From Paenibacillus humicus NBRC 102415 (lineage in GTDB: Bacteria > Bacillota > Bacilli > Paenibacillales > Paenibacillaceae), in NCBI RefSeq assembly GCF_004000905.1, contig NZ_BIMD01000020.1:20101-84100 (forward strand): 64,000 nt of DNA, in the 5' to 3' direction. Positions 41,117 through 50,363 of this stretch are shown here, piece after piece (position 1 is the first letter of the stretch; each line of letters starts with the position of its first letter). The position numbers were made by a program, and so were the translations under genes. The notes beneath the pieces were generated by a model that saw only the letters and a program-made list of their open reading frames with translations, searched no databases and was not told the DNA's origin.

Positions 41117-41147
41117 GACGCCGGTCGATAGGACGGCGTCTTTTTTT
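41117..41147 (+). terminator. Terminator of the Tad/type VII operon
   Basis: GACGCCG (41117-41123) pairs with CGGCGTC (41134-41140) across a 10-nt loop, followed by seven T residues. Confidence 0.88.
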
Positions 41148-41199
41148 GCCCGATAGCCTGTAAGGATCCAGTTCAAGCTCCAGGAGGTGAGTAAAGAGA

Positions 41200-41349
41200 A
41201 TGAGACAGTCTGTTCAACTCGACAAGCTGGGCAGCTTGTCGGATGGAATGAAGCGTCTTGCCGTTTCGTTGGAGGAGACGACCGTACGAGGTATGGCAGG
41301 GCTGGAGCGGATGGAGGATTCCATTCGGTCCGAGTATGGAGAGTCTTAG
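41200..41349 (+). CDS. Small helical partner of the LXG-like toxin (49 aa)
   Basis: ATG 41200 follows AGGAGGTGA by about 12 bp and opens a 49-codon frame that ends right before the GTG of the toxin gene. The product is amphipathic and helical (LDKLGSLSDGMKRLAVSLEE). Small helical proteins placed before LXG toxins act as targeting partners in other type VII systems; that role is inferred from position. It is the first gene after the operon terminator. Confidence 0.6.
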   Translation: MRQSVQLDKLGSLSDGMKRLAVSLEETTVRGMAGLERMEDSIRSEYGES

Positions 41350-43524
41350 GTGCAGAGATCGGTAATCCGTGTGCAGGAAATGCACCGGGAAGCCAGCCAG
41401 CTGGCTGCCCATCTGGACGATAAGATGCAGCGCCAGGCAGCAGAGCTGCGCCGTGCTGCAGAAGCGTATGCGGATGCAGAGCAGCGGAACATGACGCTGA
41501 TTCGCTCCTTGTCAGGCGGAATGGACTGGGGTGGAGCGGGATATCAGACTCCGTTGGGCGGCATTGGACTGGCCGACCTGAAGATGCAGGCCGAAGCGGG
41601 TCTTCATCGATTGAAGCCGCTGCCTTCGATGGATCTCCTGGAGCAGGATCCGCTGGTTCGGAGTATGCGAGAGGCGGCGGCGGATCTCAAGCGGGCGCCG
41701 GAAGACAGGGAGGCCGCTCAAGCGGAACTGGACAGGATGTTCCAGCTTCGGCTGGATATTGCGAAGGCGCAGACGGCCTATCAGGTGTACAAGGCCTATG
41801 GAAACCAAGGGCTGATGGATGCGATGCATGAGATGGCCGAGGCGGCGAGGAAAGAGCTGAAGGTCCAGGGTGTCCGCGAGGCCGCATATGGTGACAATGT
41901 GGATCTCACGCCCTATTTCAGGAGGGCCGCGATTGAGGCCTGTGACTTCGATCCTTTGTGTATGGCCCAGCCGATGCCGCTGCCGCTGAACCCGAAATAC
42001 CGGCTGCTGCTGAGCCTGGGCGTTCAGGAAGGAATCATGAGGGACTGGGCAAGGACAGAGCTGACTAGGCTGTCGGCAATAGAACCCTCTCTCCAATCGG
42101 CAGAGGACATGCAACAGAAAGAGCTGCAAGAGAAAGTCGAGGCGTATGCTAAAAGCATGCTGCCGCCGACACATTTGTCCGATGGAACGCTGATTACAGC
42201 CGCCCAAAAAGAAAATGAGCTTACCTTTGCGTACTTTAATGAGCATGTGCTGGAAAAAGATAAAGAGTATATGAACGTTCAAGTCCCGTATACGGCTTAT
42301 GTCGCGTGGATAAGAACGATCTATGGGAGAAACGGTTGGGAGCAGGCGATGCATTTAAGCGAGGAATTTGTTCTCGGTCTGGGCACGGAAGTCATCACGA
42401 GCGTCATCGATATGAGTGAGTTGGTAGTGGAGTTTGTGATCGACCCGGCTCAGACGACCAGAGAAGCGATTGAAGCAGTCAAACAAACGGCAGGAAGTGT
42501 CGCGTATTTCGTCGAGAATCCCGATAAGCTTGTAGACGTTGCCAAACAGGTCTATGCAGACTTCGAGCAGATGAGTCCGGAAGAGAAAGCGCGGGCGCTT
42601 GGAGCGATATCAACGATTCTGATACCCGGAGCAGCGATCACCAAGGTCACCAAAGCAGGCAAGGTAGTCGAAGGAATAACCACGTTGACGAAGAAGGCAG
42701 GTGGAGCGGTACCGACGGGATTGGATAGAATCTCGCTCGGACCTGTCCCTGTGACGGCAGGACCGAGAATGCCAACCGATCTAAGTCCAGGTTGGGATAT
42801 CGGCGCGTTGCCTCGCACGCCTGTTCAGGATAACTATTTAAGGCAGATGGAAATTTCTCGGAGTGAGTTGGCTGATCTAGCTGCTGGGAATAAAGGGAAC
42901 GCGGATGTTAAGGGGGCGGATTCTGATCGTTTTTTGAAGGTTGAGGGGATGGATGCAGATGATGCTCCTTCTGCCTTTAAACAGACTAAATTTGCTAGTT
43001 CTTATGAAGCGAGACTTCATCAAACGCCATCACCTAATAATAAAACGGTTGGTTTTGAGGGGCAAAGGGGCGAATCAAAATGTATTTTAAAACCACCACC
43101 AGACCCTGAATTGAAGAAGATATTAGACGAAGCAGGTATTAATGGGATAAATTATAAAATCGGAGTACCTGATTTTTCGCCTGTAGCAAAAGCAGAACTT
43201 GAAATTGACCATATGGTGGGCGGAGTTGGTAGCAATGGAACTAAAGCTAGAACTGCGAATTTTAAACAAGCAGATATAAAATTTGCTGAGCAACTTAATA
43301 ACTCACCTGAGTTGGCTAGTCAATTTGGGTTAACCCCAGGGAAAATTAAAGCAGGGGACATTGCAGATGTTCGAGAGGAATTAAAGCTGACTTGGCACGA
43401 ATTAAATGATGGTAAAACAATTCAGCTTGTGCCGTCTGAAATTAACAGTAAATTCGGACATCTAGGTGGCGTAGGAGAGATAAACGCAGGAGCGTTTGAG
43501 CCTGGCGGATTTGCCGATAATTAG
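41350..43524 (+). CDS. LXG-like polymorphic toxin with HNH/colicin-DNase-like C-terminus
   Basis: The 724-residue protein starts with a long helical region (about 1-230) typical of LXG/WXG-type type VII toxins and has no signal peptide. A middle part (about 330-480) includes hydrophobic FVLGLGTEVITSVIDMSELV and the pretoxin-like EKARALGAISTILIPGAAITK. The C-terminal about 150 residues carry EIDHMVGG, LTWHELNDGKTIQLVP and FGHLGGVGE, the His pattern of HNH/colicin-DNase (Endo VII-like) toxins. DNA coding for the last part, from about 42,860, is much more AT-rich. GTG 41350 starts directly after the stop of the small partner. Nuclease activity is inferred. Confidence 0.82.
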   Translation: MQRSVIRVQEMHREASQLAAHLDDKMQRQAAELRRAAEAYADAEQRNMTLIRSLSGGMDWGGAGYQTPLGGIGLADLKMQAEAGLHRLKPLPSMDLLEQDPLVRSMREAAADLKRAPEDREAAQAELDRMFQLRLDIAKAQTAYQVYKAYGNQGLMDAMHEMAEAARKELKVQGVREAAYGDNVDLTPYFRRAAIEACDFDPLCMAQPMPLPLNPKYRLLLSLGVQEGIMRDWARTELTRLSAIEPSLQSAEDMQQKELQEKVEAYAKSMLPPTHLSDGTLITAAQKENELTFAYFNEHVLEKDKEYMNVQVPYTAYVAWIRTIYGRNGWEQAMHLSEEFVLGLGTEVITSVIDMSELVVEFVIDPAQTTREAIEAVKQTAGSVAYFVENPDKLVDVAKQVYADFEQMSPEEKARALGAISTILIPGAAITKVTKAGKVVEGITTLTKKAGGAVPTGLDRISLGPVPVTAGPRMPTDLSPGWDIGALPRTPVQDNYLRQMEISRSELADLAAGNKGNADVKGADSDRFLKVEGMDADDAPSAFKQTKFASSYEARLHQTPSPNNKTVGFEGQRGESKCILKPPPDPELKKILDEAGINGINYKIGVPDFSPVAKAELEIDHMVGGVGSNGTKARTANFKQADIKFAEQLNNSPELASQFGLTPGKIKAGDIADVREELKLTWHELNDGKTIQLVPSEINSKFGHLGGVGEINAGAFEPGGFADN

Positions 43525-43541
43525 AAGGGAGATTTCTCAAA

Positions 43542-44009
43542 GTGAAAATTAATGATGCAGTTTTCGGTGAACTTGAATACGATTATGTGTGGAGCAAGGA
43601 TATTACAATTGAGTTTTTCGGAAAAGAAGTCAATATTGCTTTGATGGTAGATGGTGAAGAAGATGGAGAATTTAGTGAAAAACAGTATGCTTCATATAAC
43701 ACTTTAAAAGAAAATTGGGGGGATATTCAGCAAAATATTCTGACCCCAATTTTAGATTATTACAAAGAGAAGCGGTCTGAACTTGGGTACGACGTTTCAT
43801 ATGATGAAAATTACCCTTTAATTGAAACAAATGATAAACTTCTTGAAAATATCAAGCTAGTTGGAATTTATGTGCCATCTGCAAGACGATTTGAAGCCAG
43901 ATATATTGGACTAACATTTGACTGTACATGGGATGAAGAAAATGGGGTTGGTATACGTCTAATTAATGAAGAAGTAGCTAGGGTGGGATACCAAGATGTG
44001 GCGCTTTGA
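43542..44009 (+). CDS. Probable immunity protein for the HNH toxin (DUF2004/DUF6985-like)
   Basis: The 155-residue acidic protein begins MKINDAVFGELEYDYVWSK, recalling the DUF2004/DUF6985 group often found after bacterial toxins. It contains WDEENGVGIRLINEEV near its end. It is 17 bp downstream of the toxin and shares its AT-rich composition, as expected for a toxin-immunity pair moved together. The start is GTG 43542 with a modest site (AAGGGAG). Binding to the toxin is inferred. Confidence 0.7.
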   Translation: MKINDAVFGELEYDYVWSKDITIEFFGKEVNIALMVDGEEDGEFSEKQYASYNTLKENWGDIQQNILTPILDYYKEKRSELGYDVSYDENYPLIETNDKLLENIKLVGIYVPSARRFEARYIGLTFDCTWDEENGVGIRLINEEVARVGYQDVAL

Positions 44010-44190
44010 GTATATATGGGCTACTACCCAGTGCCGAATAAACTCATCATTCAACCAATAGCATTGTAGTATCGTTCAATCAGAGCTTCAATTTTAAATA
44101 GCAATCGGCAATGTTCGATTCATTCCGGGAGCGACGTCCGCCGCCTTCGCTGAGAACAGCGAGCGGATCAGGCCTGGCGGCAAGCGTACG
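44010..44190. other. Intergenic region between toxin cassette and glycerol operon
   Basis: No gene was recognised. Composition changes from AT-rich to GC-rich around 44,120, marking the right edge of the toxin cassette. Confidence 0.4.
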
Positions 44191-44220
44191 TTGACAACGT
44201 TTCCAGCAGGCCGATATAAT
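44191..44220 (+). promoter_or_regulatory. Consensus sigma-A promoter of the glpP-glpK operon
   Basis: TTGACA (44191-44196) and TATAAT (44215-44220), both perfect, are 18 bp apart. Confidence 0.85.
44192..44205 (+). promoter_or_regulatory. Candidate cre site (CcpA operator) overlapping the -35 box
   Basis: TGACAACGTTTCCA matches the cre pattern TGWNANCGNTNWCA at all but one fixed position. Its overlap with the -35 box would let CcpA repress glycerol genes when glucose is present, as known for glycerol genes of Bacillus. Confidence 0.6.
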
Positions 44221-44257
44221 GAATTCAAGTTAATAGGGCGACGGAGAAAGGGAGGTC

Positions 44258-44314
44258 CGCATCAAGCGCTGTTTCATTGCAAACGGCAGCTTGACGCGGG
44301 CTTTTTCCTTTTTT
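44258..44314 (+). promoter_or_regulatory. Leader terminator before glpP (candidate GlpP antitermination target)
   Basis: CGC-TCAAGC-CTGTTT (44258-44274) pairs with AAACGG-GCTTGA-GCG (44281-44298) and is followed by TTTTTCCTTTTTT. It lies between the promoter and glpP. In Bacillus, GlpP with glycerol 3-phosphate prevents termination in glp leaders; here the leader sits before glpP itself, implying autoregulation. Confidence 0.7.
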
Positions 44315-44362
44315 CGGTCAGGAAGATAAGGGGCTATGAGTCCGATAAGGGAGGAAGACGGC

Positions 44363-44947
44363 ATGGCCTTCAAGGGACAGCTGATCCTGCCGGCGATCCG
44401 CAAGCCGAAGGATCTGGAGAAGCTCATGGGCTTCTCCTATGAATACATCGTTCTGCTCGACAGCCACATCAGCCAGCTGAAGCCGATCCTTGATCTGGCG
44501 AGGTCCGGCGGCAAGCAGCTGCTCATCCACGCCGATCTCATCGAAGGGCTTAAGAACGACGAGCATGCAGCGGAATTTCTGTGCCAGATCATAAGGCCGG
44601 CGGGAATCCTCTCCACGAGGGCGAGCGTCATCGCGAAGACCAGGCAGAATGGCCTGCTCGCCATCCAGCGGGTATTTCTGCTCGACTCCGGCGCGCTGAA
44701 CAAGAGCTATGCGCTGCTGGAGCGCTCGCAGCCCGATTACATCGAGGTGCTGCCGGGAGTCATCCCGGATATGATCGCCGAGGTAAAGGAGAGGACCGGC
44801 ATTCCTATCTTCGCCGGAGGGCTGATCCGCTCGGTATGGGATGTGGAGAAGGCGGCGGCGGCCGGAGCGGCGGCGGTCACGACCTCGCGCGTGGAGCTGT
44901 GGAAGCATTTTGATCGGAAGAGCGAAGAGGCTCCCGAGCCGGTATAG
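44363..44947 (+). CDS. glpP: Glycerol uptake operon antiterminator
   Basis: GlpP binds leader mRNA of glycerol genes in the presence of glycerol 3-phosphate and prevents early termination. The 194-residue TIM-barrel-like protein shows the family motifs HADLIEGL, PAGILSTR, LLDSGAL, PDYIEVLPG and the C-terminal AVTTSRVELW. ATG 44363 is chosen for the AAGGGAGG just upstream (44347-44354), not the earlier ATG at 44336. It is followed by glpK after 94 bp. A leader terminator precedes it. Confidence 0.93.
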   Translation: MAFKGQLILPAIRKPKDLEKLMGFSYEYIVLLDSHISQLKPILDLARSGGKQLLIHADLIEGLKNDEHAAEFLCQIIRPAGILSTRASVIAKTRQNGLLAIQRVFLLDSGALNKSYALLERSQPDYIEVLPGVIPDMIAEVKERTGIPIFAGGLIRSVWDVEKAAAAGAAAVTTSRVELWKHFDRKSEEAPEPV

Positions 44948-45002
44948 GCGGGAAAGGCTTTAATAGGAAGCAAAGCAGGAAGATTGCGATAAGCAGGCAT
45001 GA

Positions 45003-46538
<1,536 letters not shown>

Positions 46539-46556
46539 CGCGCTGTTCTGGTACGC

Positions 46557-46586
46557 TTGAAGCAAGTTAATATCGGCCTGTAGATA
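46557..46586 (+). promoter_or_regulatory. Candidate promoter for glpD
   Basis: TTGAAG (46557-46562) and TAGATA (46581-46586) are separated by 18 bp. The predicted start lies just before the terminator hairpin, as in GlpP-controlled leaders. Confidence 0.4.
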
Positions 46587-46595
46587 TCGGAGAAC

Positions 46596-46651
46596 GCCGC
46601 AAGCGTCCGGCTGCCCCTCATGGAGCAGCCCGGACGGCTTGCGGCTTTTTT
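46596..46651 (+). terminator. Strong terminator between glpK and glpD, possibly GlpP-controlled
   Basis: GCCGCAAGC-GTCCGG-CTGC pairs with GCAGCCCGGACGGCTTGCGGC, with two one-base bulges, and is followed by TTTTTT. It either ends the glpP-glpK transcript or is the antitermination site of glpD. Confidence 0.85.
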
Positions 46652-46689
46652 GTTGGATTTCAGAGGATTTGGATCGAGGAGGCTTGTCC

Positions 46690-48390
46690 ATGGAAACCCG
46701 GTTTTCAGCGTTGGATAGAAGCTCGCTGCTGAAGGAGCTGTCGGATGAGACTTGGGACGTGCTCGTCATCGGAGGAGGAATTACGGGCGCCGGCATCGCG
46801 CTGGACGCGCAGTCGAGGGGGATGAGGACCGCGCTGATCGAGATGCAGGATTTTGCTGCGGGCACTTCCAGCCGCTCGACCAAGCTGGTTCACGGCGGTC
46901 TGCGCTATCTGAAGCAATTCGAGGTGAAGATGGTGGCCGAGGTCGGACGCGAGCGGGCGGTCGTCTACGAGAACGGTCCTCATGTGACGACGCCGGAGTG
47001 GATGCTGCTGCCGATCTACAAGGGAGGCACGTTCGGCAAGCTCTCCACCTCCATCGGGCTGGCGGTCTATGACCGGCTGGCGGGCGTCAAGCTGCGCGAG
47101 CGGAGACGGATGCTCGGAGTCGAGGCGGCGCTGTCCAAGGAGCCGCTGCTCAAGAAGGAGGGCCTCAAGGGCGGCGGCTATTATGTCGAGTACCGGACCG
47201 ACGACGCGCGGCTGACGATCGAGGTGATGAAAAAAGCGGCCGAGCTGGGGGCGAAGGCTGCCAATTATGTCAAGGCGGAGGAGCTGCTCTACGAGAACGG
47301 CCGCATCTGCGGCGTCCGCGCGGCGGACGTGATCGGCGGCAGGTCTTGCGTCATAAAGGCCCGGCATATCGTCAACGCGGCCGGCCCGTGGGTGGACGGC
47401 ATCCGCGAGCTGGACGGGTCCCGGCAGGGCAAGACGCTGCGCCTCACCAAGGGCATCCATCTCGTCTTCGACGGCAGCCGATTTCCGCTGCGTCAGGCCG
47501 TCTACTTCGATACGCCGGACGGCCGCATGATGTTCGCCATCCCCCGCGACGGCAAAACGTATGTCGGCACGACCGACACCGATTACGACGGAGACGCCGC
47601 CGCGCCGAAGATGACGGAAGCCGACCGGAAGTATGTCGTGGAGGCGGCGGCAGCGATGTTCCCGTCGCTCGGACTGACCGAGGCCGACGTGGAGTCCAGC
47701 TGGGCGGGGCTGCGGCCGCTCATCTACGAGGAGGGAAAGTCTCCCTCCGAGGTTTCGCGCCGCGACGAGGTGTTCCGCTCGGATTCCGGCTTGCTCACGA
47801 TCGCCGGAGGCAAGCTGACCGGCTATCGGCGGATGGCGGAGACGGTGACGGACATGCTTGCCGCCGAGCTTGGACGCGAGAGCGGACGGAAGTTTCCGAA
47901 GTGCCCCACGAAGGATATTCCGCTGTCGGGCGGCGATGTCGGCGGCTCATCCGGCTTCCCCGGTTTCCGCGAACAGTCGGAGGCGATGGGCCGGATGCAG
48001 GGCTTGTCCGGGCCGGCCGCCGCGCTGGTCGCCGGCCGCTACGGCAGCAATGCCGGAACCGTGTACTCGCTGCTGCCGGGAGCCGGCGAGCGCCGGCCGG
48101 CCATGCGGCCCGAAGGCGCGGGCAAGCTGCCGCCGGAGATCCATGCCGCCCTGCTGTACGCGATCCGGCATGAGATGGCGGCCAAGCCTGCAGACTTTCT
48201 GATCCGCCGGACCGGAGCATTGTTCTTCGACCGGGCGAGCGCGCTGCAGTGGAAGGACGCGGCAGCGGCGGTCATGGCTTCCGAGCTTGGCTATGGCGAA
48301 GAGACGATGAGTCGGTTCATGGCGGAGCTGGAGACGGAGCTGCGGGACGCGGTCGATGCCAAGCCGGACTCGGCCTTTGCCGAGCCGTAA
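46690..48390 (+). CDS. glpD: Aerobic glycerol-3-phosphate dehydrogenase
   Basis: This FAD enzyme oxidises glycerol 3-phosphate to dihydroxyacetone phosphate and passes electrons to menaquinone at the membrane. The 566-residue product has the FAD-binding motif VIGGGITGAGIALDAQSRG near residue 20, then GTSSRSTKLVHGGLRYL, a GlpD signature, and IVNAAGPWVDGI. GAGGAGG precedes ATG 46690, so the earlier in-frame ATG at 46639 within the terminator region is rejected. With glpP and glpK it completes glycerol catabolism to triose phosphate. Confidence 0.96.
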   Translation: METRFSALDRSSLLKELSDETWDVLVIGGGITGAGIALDAQSRGMRTALIEMQDFAAGTSSRSTKLVHGGLRYLKQFEVKMVAEVGRERAVVYENGPHVTTPEWMLLPIYKGGTFGKLSTSIGLAVYDRLAGVKLRERRRMLGVEAALSKEPLLKKEGLKGGGYYVEYRTDDARLTIEVMKKAAELGAKAANYVKAEELLYENGRICGVRAADVIGGRSCVIKARHIVNAAGPWVDGIRELDGSRQGKTLRLTKGIHLVFDGSRFPLRQAVYFDTPDGRMMFAIPRDGKTYVGTTDTDYDGDAAAPKMTEADRKYVVEAAAAMFPSLGLTEADVESSWAGLRPLIYEEGKSPSEVSRRDEVFRSDSGLLTIAGGKLTGYRRMAETVTDMLAAELGRESGRKFPKCPTKDIPLSGGDVGGSSGFPGFREQSEAMGRMQGLSGPAAALVAGRYGSNAGTVYSLLPGAGERRPAMRPEGAGKLPPEIHAALLYAIRHEMAAKPADFLIRRTGALFFDRASALQWKDAAAAVMASELGYGEETMSRFMAELETELRDAVDAKPDSAFAEP

Positions 48391-48744
48391 AATAGAGCTG
48401 AAAATAGCTTTGGACTCCGGCACCGGATGGACGGCGGATGAGCCCGAATAGAGGATGTTCGGCTCCATGACGGTATGCACGGCATCCAGCCCTTCTTCAC
48501 GGCAGGCCAGAAGGGCGGAACCCGGAGATGAAAGCGCAAGATTGCATAAAACGGCGGCATGGCGCGCCTTCCAATTCCTTGGAAGGCGCGCCTGTTGTTT
48601 TCCCGCTTTTTTTCATCGGAATGAAAAACGGGGTGCCAAATCAGGAAATATATACAATCCGGTGTGTCGGAATGTGTATAATAGAGTAGGTTTATAGATC
48701 CACGTTCCATAGATTCATAGACATATTTCAAAGGAGTCATCCAA
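48391..48744. other. Intergenic region with terminator and a -10 element
   Basis: A strong palindromic terminator lies at 48561-48592. TATAAT at 48677-48682 could be the -10 of the downstream gene, but no good -35 is seen 16-18 bp upstream. No gene was found in the rest. Confidence 0.5.
48561..48592. terminator. Palindromic terminator after glpD
   Basis: GGCGCGCCTTCCAA pairs perfectly over 14 bp with TTGGAAGGCGCGCC around a TTCC loop, followed by TGTTGTTTT. It contains the 8-base palindrome GGCGCGCC on each arm. Confidence 0.75.
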
Positions 48745-49749
48745 ATGTCCCAACAAATTCTCAGGCCGATGGGAATCGGCCGCATCCTTGACCGAAGCTT
48801 CCAGCTTTACCGCACGCATTTTGTGACGCTGGCCATCCTCATGCTCGTCATGTACGGGCCGATGCTGCTGCTGGCAAGCGCCTTGATCGGGAACTCCGGA
48901 AGCCAATACGGCAGCCTGATCGAGCAGCTCCAGTCCGGCGGCGGCTTGGAATCTTACCTCGAATCGACCGTGGAGACGGAGAGCTCGGATATGTCCGCCG
49001 CAACAATTCTGTTCGGCATTCTCGGCATCATCGGCACGGCGCTGCTGTCGCCGGTCGTCATCGGCGCAATCGTCCATCTGGTGCGGGCGCAGGTCGACGG
49101 CGAGCCGATACCTGGACCGGGCGAGCTGTTGAAGCGCAGCTTCCGCCGCTTTTGGCAGCTGATCGGCAGCTCCCTGCTTTTCGGCTTCATCAGCATGGGC
49201 TTGTACTTGCTGATTGTAGCCGTATTTGCGCTTGTATTCGGCATCCTGGTGGCTACTGCCCTCAGCGGAGGCGGCTCCGGCTCTTCGGCCGGATTAATTA
49301 TTCTCATGATCATCGCGATTCCTGCTCTCGTAATCGGCATTTCCTTTTTCGTGCTCCGCTGGTCCTACTTCCTTCCTTACGTCGCCCTCGGCGAGGAAGG
49401 CGTCGGCATCGGCCGCAGCTGGAGAGTGACCAAGGGAAGCTTCTGGAGGCTGCTGCTCATGTATATCGTGCTCGGCATCATCCTTTATATCATTACGATC
49501 GTCCTCGGGTTGATCACAGGCCTATTCGGCGGGGGCGTCCTCTCGCAAATCCTCTACGGACTGGTGACGATTGTGATCGGGTCCTTGTGGATCCTTCCTT
49601 ACGCCGTCAGCTTCTTCGATCTGCGCGTGCGCCGCGAGGGCTACGGCCTTGATTCTCTGCTCGGAGGCAATCCGGCCTATCCGGGCATGGCACCGCCGCC
49701 GCCGCCGGCTTCCTGGAACAACGAGGGGCCGCCGGACAACCGTCCATGA
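48745..49749 (+). CDS. Multi-spanning membrane protein of the MoxR/DUF58 cluster
   Basis: The 334-residue protein has about six helices: LAILMLVMYGPMLLLASALIG, ILFGILGIIGTALLSPVVIGA, and several later stretches, and ends in a Pro-rich cytosolic tail (MAPPPPPASW). It starts MSQQILRPMGIGRILDRSFQLYRTHF, a pattern found in membrane proteins related to the glycerophosphodiester phosphodiesterase membrane domain. AAAGGAG precedes the ATG, and it overlaps the DUF4129 gene by 4 bp. Function unknown. Confidence 0.72.
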   Translation: MSQQILRPMGIGRILDRSFQLYRTHFVTLAILMLVMYGPMLLLASALIGNSGSQYGSLIEQLQSGGGLESYLESTVETESSDMSAATILFGILGIIGTALLSPVVIGAIVHLVRAQVDGEPIPGPGELLKRSFRRFWQLIGSSLLFGFISMGLYLLIVAVFALVFGILVATALSGGGSGSSAGLIILMIIAIPALVIGISFFVLRWSYFLPYVALGEEGVGIGRSWRVTKGSFWRLLLMYIVLGIILYIITIVLGLITGLFGGGVLSQILYGLVTIVIGSLWILPYAVSFFDLRVRREGYGLDSLLGGNPAYPGMAPPPPPASWNNEGPPDNRP

Positions 49750-50363
49750 GTCAGCGCGAACAGCTGGAGGACATCCTCTCCGGCAGCGAATACGAGGCCT
49801 ACCGCAATCAAGGCGGCGGATTTTCCTTTTGGGACTGGCTGCTCGAGAAGATCGGCCGGTTTCTGAGCTGGCTGCTGCCTGATCTGAAGCCAGGCGAAGG
49901 CACGCTCAACATCTTCGCTCTGGTTCTGGTGCTTGCGCTCGCGGGTCTGCTCGCCTGGATCGGCGTGCTGATCGCGCGGCGTTATTCCGGCGGAGGCAGG
50001 CTTCGCTCCAGAGACTATATGGCCTCCGGCGAGGAAAGCCGCTCCTGGAGGCATTATTGGGCGCAGGCGGAGAAGCATGCCGAGCTGGGAGCCTGGAGAG
50101 ACGGAGTCAGGGCTGTTTTCCTGGCCCTTCTTTTTTATCTGGAACAAAGAGACCGGCTCCGCGTCGAGCCATGGAAAACGAACCGCGAATATGCCGAGGA
50201 GCTGGCGGAGTCCAATGCCGGGACGGCCGCAGGCTTCCTTCAGGCCGCGATGACTTTCGAACGCAGCTGGTACGGCCGCGGCGAAGTGACGGGGGAGCAG
50301 CTGGAGGCATTCCGCAGGCAGGCGGAGTCGCTCATGAAGGAAGCGGGTGATCCGGAGCCATGA
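49746..50363 (+). CDS. DUF4129-domain membrane protein
   Basis: The 205-residue protein has a single strong helix (about 55-78, IFALVLVLALAGLLAWIGVLI) and a C-terminal cytosolic domain with YWAQAEKHAELGAWRDGVRAVFLALLFYLEQ and the end TFERSWYGRGEVT, the DUF4129 signature. Such proteins accompany MoxR and DUF58 genes across Bacillota. It overlaps both neighbours by 4 bp. Biochemical role unknown. Confidence 0.82.
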   Translation: MSQREQLEDILSGSEYEAYRNQGGGFSFWDWLLEKIGRFLSWLLPDLKPGEGTLNIFALVLVLALAGLLAWIGVLIARRYSGGGRLRSRDYMASGEESRSWRHYWAQAEKHAELGAWRDGVRAVFLALLFYLEQRDRLRVEPWKTNREYAEELAESNAGTAAGFLQAAMTFERSWYGRGEVTGEQLEAFRRQAESLMKEAGDPEP

